From assembly GCF_015694735.1 (NCBI RefSeq), contig NZ_JADQDP010000004.1, forward strand, positions 496,001 to 560,000: 64,000 bases of DNA, given 5' to 3'. Within the stretch, counting starts at the first letter, position 1. Every line of letters starts with the position of its first letter. Origin of the DNA: Hymenobacter properus (GTDB taxonomy: Bacteria > Bacteroidota > Bacteroidia > Cytophagales > Hymenobacteraceae). Below the pieces are notes generated by a model that searched no databases, was not told where the DNA came from, and was given only the letters and a program-made list of their open reading frames with translations. The position numbers and the translations under genes are program-made. Shown in pieces: positions 59,203 to 64,000 of the stretch.

Positions 59203-59943
59203 TCAGCTGCCCGTAGGCCCAAACCGCTCGGTGCGAATAGCCGCGTCCGGCAGCCCCTGGGCCTGCAGCAGCGTGGCGGCCGTTTCGACCAGGCCCGTGG
59301 GGCCGCACACGTAGCACTGCGGCGCGCCGGGCAGCTGCGCCACCGCCTCGGCCAGCATAGCAGCATCGAGGCGGCGCTGGTAGCCGGCCCAGCCGGCCGG
59401 TGCCTGGCGGGTGTAGGTGATGAGCAGCTTGAAGGTCGGGTCGGCCGCTGCCAGCGCCTCTAATTCCTGCTTGTAAATAACCTCCTCCGGCGTGCGCACG
59501 CTGAATAGCAGCGCGGTCGGATTGCGCAGCCCGGCCCGCTGACGGTGGCGCAGCATAGCCATCAGCGGCACCACGCCCGAGCCGCCGCCCACGAGCAGCA
59601 GCGGCGCATCGGTCGCGCCGGCGGGCCATACGAAGTAGCCGCCGATGGGCCCGCGCACTTCCAGCTGGTCGCCCACAGCCACGCCGTCGAAGAGGTAGCC
59701 CGACACCTCGCCCTCGTCAATGAGTTCCACGGTCAGCTCAATCTCGCCGGTTTGTTCCGGGGGCGAGGCCACGGAGTAGCTGCGTTCGGCCTGGTAGCCG
59801 TCGGGGGCGGTGAGGCGCAGGTCGTAGTGCTGGCCGGCGCGGTGGGGCGTCCACTGCGGCAGGGTCAGCACAAAGGTTTTGACGCGGGGCGTTTCGGGCC
59901 GAATGGCAGTTACGGTGGCCAGTTGCCAATCAAGCCGGCTCAC
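59203..59943 (-). CDS. Ferredoxin-reductase-type FAD/NAD oxidoreductase
   Basis: 246 residues from a GTG at 59943. FAD domain: ERSYSVASPPE (flavin-binding RxYS), followed by GYLFDGVAVGDQLEVRGPIGGYFVW. The NAD domain has LLLVGGGSGVVPLMAMLRHR and QCYVCGPTGLVETAATLL. There is no iron-sulfur domain. It overlaps the upstream sulfite-oxidase-like gene by 4 bases (stop and start share TGA/GTG), so the two are translated together. It likely passes electrons between the Mo-cofactor partner and NAD(P)H. Cytoplasmic. Confidence 0.88.
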   Translation of the reverse strand: MSRLDWQLATVTAIRPETPRVKTFVLTLPQWTPHRAGQHYDLRLTAPDGYQAERSYSVASPPEQTGEIELTVELIDEGEVSGYLFDGVAVGDQLEVRGPIGGYFVWPAGATDAPLLLVGGGSGVVPLMAMLRHRQRAGLRNPTALLFSVRTPEEVIYKQELEALAAADPTFKLLITYTRQAPAGWAGYQRRLDAAMLAEAVAQLPGAPQCYVCGPTGLVETAATLLQAQGLPDAAIRTERFGPTGS

Positions 59944-60584
59944 AGGCGGAAACGGGCGTTATCGAGCGTGGGCTCGTCATCGGCGCGGTATCGCTCCTCT
60001 TTCCACGGGTCGCCGTGCATGCTGTAGCCGTTGTCTTCCCAGAAACCGGGCTCGTCGTCGGCCATGAAGCGCAGGCCCTGCACCCACTTGGCACTTTTCC
60101 AGAAGTAGAGGTGCGGCACCACCAGCCGCGCCGGGCCGCCGTGCTCGGGCGCCAGCGGCTTGCCTTCGTATTCAAGACCGATGAAGGCTTTACCGTCGCG
60201 CAGGTCGGCCAGCGGCAGGTTGGTGGTATAGCCGCCATAGGAAAAGGCCATCACAAACTTCGCCTCGGGCTTGAGCTGCACGTGCTCGAGCAAGGTATCG
60301 AGGCTGACGCCGCGCCATTTGGTGTTGAACTTCGACCACTTCGTGACGCAATGGATGTCGGGGTTGAACGACTGCATAGGCAGGGCGTTGAACTCATTCC
60401 AGGTCCATTTCGCAGGACTTTCCACCAAACCTTCGAGTCGAAATTCCCAATTTACCAGCGGAATGCGCGGCGTGGGCCCGGCCGTGAGCACCGGAAAATC
60501 CTGGGTTTCGTACTGGCCGGGCGGCAGCTTGTGGGCACCGTCGGTGGGCCGCCTGGCGTGGAATCCTTTGTTGACGAAGGGCAT
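59940..60584 (-). CDS. Sulfite-oxidase-like molybdopterin oxidoreductase
   Basis: 214 residues from the ATG at 60584 (MPFVNKGFHARR). An in-frame upstream start at 60665 lies inside palindrome copy 13 and is rejected. The molybdopterin domain of the sulfite oxidase family is shown by the cysteine ligand C79 in NPDIHCVTKWSKFNTKWRGVSLDTLL and by GYTTNLPLADLRDGKAFIGLEYEGKPLAPEHGGPARLVVPHLYFWKSAKWV. No heme or Mo-co dimer domain and no signal peptide are seen, unlike typical secreted sulfite oxidases. It pairs with the FNR-like gene. Substrate is not proven. Confidence 0.88.
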   Translation of the reverse strand: MPFVNKGFHARRPTDGAHKLPPGQYETQDFPVLTAGPTPRIPLVNWEFRLEGLVESPAKWTWNEFNALPMQSFNPDIHCVTKWSKFNTKWRGVSLDTLLEHVQLKPEAKFVMAFSYGGYTTNLPLADLRDGKAFIGLEYEGKPLAPEHGGPARLVVPHLYFWKSAKWVQGLRFMADDEPGFWEDNGYSMHGDPWKEERYRADDEPTLDNARFRL

Positions 60585-60625
60585 AAGTGGAAGAAGATGA
60601 TGTGAATCCGCAGGACGTTTATCAT

Positions 60626-60731
60626 GAACGTCATGCTGAGCGCAGTCGAAGCATCTCTCCCGCAACAGTAAACCTGTCGATTGGATTAGTTCTGCGGTAG
60701 AGATGCTTCGGCTCCGCTCAGCATGACGTTC
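60626..60731. repeat. Palindromic intergenic repeat, copy 13
   Basis: GAACGTCATGCTGAGCGCAG left and CTCAGCATGACGTTC right. The inner arms differ slightly (CAGTCGAAGC against GCTTCGGCTC). It lies between the divergent sulfite-oxidase-like gene and pheT. Confidence 0.9.
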
Positions 60732-60810
60732 TTATAGACGCTGAACGTTACAAACCGGCCTCGAGCAAATATATGCCAGCACCCTCCGATTCAGTCATTT
60801 TGCCCCGCCG

Positions 60811-60818
60811 TACCTTTG
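60811..60818 (+). promoter_or_regulatory. Candidate -7 element of pheT
   Basis: TACCTTTG, a full TAnnTTTG match, 52 bases before the ATG. No clear TTTG 19-21 bases upstream. Confidence 0.5.
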
Positions 60819-60870
60819 CCTCGCTTATCAATCCCATTGATAACTGCTCACTGCTAACTGTTCACTGAAG

Positions 60871-63306
60871 ATGCGTATTTCCCTCGACTGGCTTAAAACC
60901 CTCATTCCGACCGACAAACCCGCCGCCGAGATTGGCGCCCTGCTCACCGGCTCGGGCCTGGAAGTGGAGAGCATGGAGGAGTTGGAAAGCATCCCCGGCG
61001 GCCTGCGCGGCGTGGTGCTGGGCACGGTGCTCACCTGCGAGCGCCACCCCGACGCCGACAAGCTCAGCCTGACCACCGTGGACGTGGGCGACGGCACGGC
61101 ACGCCAGATTGTGTGCGGCGCCCCCAACGTGGCCGCCGGTCAGCGCGTGGTGGTGGCCCTCGAAGGCGCCGAGTTGCACCCCGCCTCCGGCGAGCCCTTC
61201 AAAATCAAGAAAAGTAAAATTCGCGGCGCGGCCTCCGAAGGCATGATTTGCGCCGAGGACGAAATCGGCCTGGGCCAGTCGCACGCCGGCATCATGGTGC
61301 TCGACACCAACCTGCCCAACGGTACGCCCGCCGCCGACTACTTCGGCTTAGGCTCCGACACGGTGTACGAAATCGGCCTCACGCCCAACCGGGTCGATGC
61401 CGCCTCGCACTACGGCGTGGCCCGCGAGCTGCGCGCTTTGCTGCGCCAGCCCTGCCACCTGCCCGACGTGAGCGCCTTCGCGGCGCCGGAATCGGCAGCG
61501 ACGAATATTAAGGTGACCATTGAGGACACGGAAGCCGCCCCGCGTTACGCCGGCCTCTTGCTGGAAAACGTGCACGTGGGCCCCTCGCCCGAGTGGCTGC
61601 AACGTCGCCTGCGCAGCATCGGCCTCTCGCCAATTAATAATGTGGTGGACGTGACCAACTTCGTGCTGCACGAGTTGGGCCAGCCCCTGCACGCCTTCGA
61701 TGCTGACCAGATTACCGGCAACCACATCCGCGTGAAGCGGGCTGAGGCGGGCGAAAAATTTGTGACGCTGGATGGCGTGGAGCGCAGCCTCAAGGCCGAA
61801 GACCTGGTGATTGCCGACGCGAACGGCGCGCCAATGGCACTGGCCGGCGTGTTCGGCGGCCAGGTTTCGGGCGTGAGCGAGGGTACCACCCGCGTATTCT
61901 TGGAAAGCGCCTACTTCGGTCCTGCCGCCGTGCGCCGCTCTTCCCAAGCGCATCAACTCAAAACCGACGCCTCGTTCCGCTTCGAGCGCGGCACCGACCC
62001 CAACATGGTGCCCGTGGCGCTGAAGCGCGCCGCACTGCTGCTGCAGGAAGTGGCCGGCGCCACCGTGGCCGCGCCCGTGGTGGACGAGTACCCCGCGCCC
62101 GTGCCACCGGCCACCGTGCGCCTGCGTCTGCCCCGCGTAGAGCGGCTGGTGGGCCAGTACACCGCGCCCGAGCGCATTCGCCAGATTCTGACCGACCTCG
62201 ACATCGAAATCAGCGAAGCCAACCCCGACGCCGGCGACCAGGATACCTGGACGCTGACCGTGCCGCCCCACAAGGTGGACGTGACCCGCGAGGCCGACGT
62301 GATTGAGGAAATCCTGCGCATCTACGGCTACAACAATGTGGCCCTGCGGCCCAACAACTCGGCCTCCTTCCTGGCCAAGTTCCCGAACCCCGACCCCGAG
62401 GTGACGCGGGTAAAAATTGCCTCGCTGCTCAGCGGCCAGGGCTTCTCGGAGATTCTGACCAACTCGCTCACCAACTCACAGTATTTCGAGAAAGAGGGCG
62501 AAGCGGATGCCGCGCTGGTTCGCATTCTGAACTACAACAGCATCGACCTGAACGTGATGCGGCCCACGCTGCTGCACTCGGGCCTGGAGGTGATTCGCCA
62601 CAACCTGAACCGCCGCCAGCGCGACCTCAAGCTGTATGAGTTTGGCAAGGTGTACTCGCAGAATGAGAACGGCAAGTACCAGGAAAAAAACAAGCTCGTG
62701 CTATACCTAACCGGCAACGCCAGCGGCGAGACCTGGCAGCACAAGTCGGAAAAAGTGGCTTTCCACGACCTGGCGGGCGCGGTGCAGCAGGTGCTGGCGG
62801 CCCTGGGCTTCGGCGGGGCGGCCTCGCAGCCGGTGCAGCACGCTTACCTGGCGGGCGGCCTCACGCTGCTGGTGCACAACCAGCCACTGGCCCAGTTCGG
62901 CGCCGTATCGGCCTCGGTGCTGAAGAAGCTGGACGTGACGCAGCCGGTGTGGTACGCCGAGCTGGAATGGGACGCGCTGAGCAAGAAATACAAGCCCACG
63001 CTGGTGGCCCGCGAGCTGCCCAAGTTCCCCGAGGTGCGGCGCGACCTGAGCATCGTGGTGGACCAGTCGGTGACCTTCGACCAACTCCAGCAGATTGCCC
63101 GCAAGACCGAGAAGAAGCTGCTGCAAAGCATCAACGTGTTCGACGTGTACGCCGGCGAGAACCTGGGCGCAGGCAAGAAGTCGTACTCGGTGAGCTTCAC
63201 GCTGCAGGACTACGGCCAGACGCTCAGCGAGCAGGCCATCGACCAGGTGATGCAAAAGCTCATTCAGCAGTTTGAGAAGCAGGCCGGCGCGCTGATTCGG
63301 AAGTAG
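60871..63306 (+). CDS. pheT: Phenylalanine--tRNA ligase, beta subunit
   Basis: 811 residues, the full-length type. It forms the alpha2-beta2 enzyme with PheS, which is not adjacent. The N-terminus MRISLDWLKTLIP leads to a tRNA-binding OB-fold (~40-150, VVLGTVLTCERHPDADKLSLTTVDVGDG...IVCGAPNVAAGQRVVVA). The B3/B4 editing region (NNVVDVTNFVLHELGQPLHAFDADQI) and the B5 domain (RLRLPRVERLVGQYTAPERIRQILTDLDIEI) follow. The C-terminal FDX-ACB domain binds the anticodon region (FPEVRRDLSIVVDQSVTFDQLQQIARKTE...SFTLQDYGQTLSEQAIDQVMQKLIQQFEKQAGALIRK). ATG at 60871. Confidence 0.97.
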   Translation: MRISLDWLKTLIPTDKPAAEIGALLTGSGLEVESMEELESIPGGLRGVVLGTVLTCERHPDADKLSLTTVDVGDGTARQIVCGAPNVAAGQRVVVALEGAELHPASGEPFKIKKSKIRGAASEGMICAEDEIGLGQSHAGIMVLDTNLPNGTPAADYFGLGSDTVYEIGLTPNRVDAASHYGVARELRALLRQPCHLPDVSAFAAPESAATNIKVTIEDTEAAPRYAGLLLENVHVGPSPEWLQRRLRSIGLSPINNVVDVTNFVLHELGQPLHAFDADQITGNHIRVKRAEAGEKFVTLDGVERSLKAEDLVIADANGAPMALAGVFGGQVSGVSEGTTRVFLESAYFGPAAVRRSSQAHQLKTDASFRFERGTDPNMVPVALKRAALLLQEVAGATVAAPVVDEYPAPVPPATVRLRLPRVERLVGQYTAPERIRQILTDLDIEISEANPDAGDQDTWTLTVPPHKVDVTREADVIEEILRIYGYNNVALRPNNSASFLAKFPNPDPEVTRVKIASLLSGQGFSEILTNSLTNSQYFEKEGEADAALVRILNYNSIDLNVMRPTLLHSGLEVIRHNLNRRQRDLKLYEFGKVYSQNENGKYQEKNKLVLYLTGNASGETWQHKSEKVAFHDLAGAVQQVLAALGFGGAASQPVQHAYLAGGLTLLVHNQPLAQFGAVSASVLKKLDVTQPVWYAELEWDALSKKYKPTLVARELPKFPEVRRDLSIVVDQSVTFDQLQQIARKTEKKLLQSINVFDVYAGENLGAGKKSYSVSFTLQDYGQTLSEQAIDQVMQKLIQQFEKQAGALIRK

Positions 63307-63329
63307 CGCTTTCGGCTTTTCGGAAGTAA

Positions 63330-63440
63330 GCCCCCGTCGCCTGTCATCCTGAGCGCAGCGAAGGACCTTGTCACGCACGAACGAGGCGTATCAACGTGAT
63401 AAGGTCCTTCGCTGCGCTCAGGATGACAGGCGGCGGGGGC
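63330..63440. repeat. Palindromic intergenic repeat, copy 14
   Basis: CCTGTCATCCTGAGCGCAGC and its exact complement; GGACCTT subtype. Its base extends into GCCCCCG...CGGGGGC and is followed by TTTTTATTTTT, so this copy also looks like a working rho-independent terminator for pheT. Confidence 0.92.
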
Positions 63441-63614
63441 TTTTTATTTTTATCTGAACGAGGCGTAATCCCGACGCAACCCCGCTGATTTATTTTTTGA
63501 CCTTGCGGCGCAAGCTCAACCGCCCCGAGCTTGATGGGTAGTTGCGTGCAAAGCCGTAAGTTGCGGCTTGAATCTTCACCGCTCATTTCTAATTGCTTCA
63601 CCTTTTCTCCAAAA
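63441..63614. other. Leader region of the M16 gene at the right edge
   Basis: 174 bases between the palindrome and the start codon. It contains local inverted stretches (TTGCGGCGCAA; CGTAAGTTGCGGCTTG). No gene and no clear TAnnTTTG element were seen. Confidence 0.5.
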
Positions 63615-64000
63615 ATGAATCTTCGTTTCCTTTCAACCCTGGGCCTGGCTTTGCTGACGACCGCCGGCTACGCCCAGCAAAAACCAGCCGCTAAGGCCCC
63701 GGCCGCCAAAACCACGGCCCTGATGACGACGCCCTTCGGCACCAAGCTCGTTGAGAAGGTGACCAAGCAGCCCGGGCAGCTTGTCATTCCCTACGAGAAG
63801 TATGTGCTGCCCAACGGCCTCACGCTCGTGGTGGCCGAAGACCATTCCGACCCGCTGGTGCACGTCGACGTGACTTACCACGTGGGCTCGGCCCGCGAGC
63901 AGATTGGCAAGTCGGGCTTTGCCCACTTCTTCGAGCACATGATGTTCCAGGGCTCCGACCACGTGGGCGACCAGCAGCACTTCAAAATTGTGACGGCCGC
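63615..64000 (+). CDS. M16 zinc protease, N-terminal part
   Basis: The first 128 codons; the gene runs off the right edge. A signal peptide (MNLRFLSTLGLALLTTAGYAQ) and an Ala/Lys/Pro-rich linker precede the catalytic domain. The inverted zinc motif HFFEH is at residues 104-108 in GFAHFFEHMMFQGSDHVG, and PYEKYVLPNGLTLVVAEDHSDPLVHVDVTYHVGSARE is the usual opening strand pair. It is not the same gene as the M16 gene at 20200-23184; the HFFEHMMFQGSDHVG variant is typical of a smaller M16 group in this phylum. Probably periplasmic. Confidence 0.9.
   Translation, partial: MNLRFLSTLGLALLTTAGYAQQKPAAKAPAAKTTALMTTPFGTKLVEKVTKQPGQLVIPYEKYVLPNGLTLVVAEDHSDPLVHVDVTYHVGSAREQIGKSGFAHFFEHMMFQGSDHVGDQQHFKIVTA

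Noticed and set aside
60585-60665. N-terminal extension of the sulfite-oxidase-like protein (MRERCFDCAQHDV)
   Set aside because: This stretch is encoded by the arm of palindrome copy 13; similar peptides arise wherever the repeat is read through.
244-63440. Repeats as a CRISPR array
   Set aside because: The copies are scattered singly at kilobase distances, are self-complementary over most of their length and have no regular spacers or cas genes.

Overview
This is a GC-rich (about 60% by eye) chromosomal stretch from a member of the Bacteroidota, most likely Hymenobacter or a close relative in the Cytophagales. The evidence is: three secreted proteins with T9SS-type C-terminal sorting domains; -7 promoter elements of the TAnnTTTG type and few Shine-Dalgarno sequences; DUF4097 and DUF5916 proteins; a tmRNA whose tag ends in SYAMAA; and a family of long intergenic palindromes beginning GTCATSCTGAGCG. 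There is no sign of a phage, an insertion sequence with a transposase, a plasmid or a CRISPR array. This looks like core chromosome with lineage-specific additions.

Layout. 0-2 kb: a RimB-like protease, RimK and an aspartoacylase-type hydrolase (partial), all on the minus strand. 2-7.4 kb: 2TM protein, macro-domain protein, IspH, cytidylate kinase and a pair of paralogous secreted proteins, the second cut by an in-frame amber codon. 7.5-13.3 kb: adenine deaminase, a lone receiver domain, a cystathionine beta-synthase-type enzyme, a GAF protein and SucD. 13.4-18.7 kb: a T9SS-exported IPT/TIG protein, a flavin disulfide oxidoreductase and small envelope proteins. 18.8-26.4 kb: isocitrate dehydrogenase, a large M16 protease, DnaX and tmRNA. 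26.4-33.4 kb: an overlapping HipA-like/DUF3037 pair, a large T9SS adhesin and a DUF5916 outer-membrane protein. 33.6-48.4 kb: two paralogous four-gene modules (ECF sigma factor, anti-sigma factor fused to HEAT-like repeats, two DUF4097 proteins) flanking gnd, zwf, pgl, rpiA and a T9SS-exported choice-of-anchor I protein. 48.6-64 kb: low-complexity and lipoprotein genes, UvsE, a metallophosphoesterase, RadC, an MBL-fold hydrolase, an M1 aminopeptidase, a DUF1684 protein, a sulfite-oxidase-like/FNR pair, PheT and the start of another M16 protease.

How genes work together. gnd-zwf-pgl plus convergent rpiA supply the oxidative pentose phosphate pathway. RimK, RimB and the aspartoacylase may form a cycle that adds and removes glutamate or similar tails. 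The two sigma modules are the strongest candidate for an undescribed system. Upstream of both sigma genes I find the same motif, GTAAC(G/C) - 14 bases - CGGT, at a similar distance from the start codon, which fits an autoregulatory ECF promoter. Their outputs would be envelope-directed DUF4097 beta-strand repeat proteins.

A second theme is the palindrome family: 14 copies, intact or decayed, all between genes. Their arms differ from copy to copy but match within a copy. All functional assignments come from reading motifs by eye; no database search was run.
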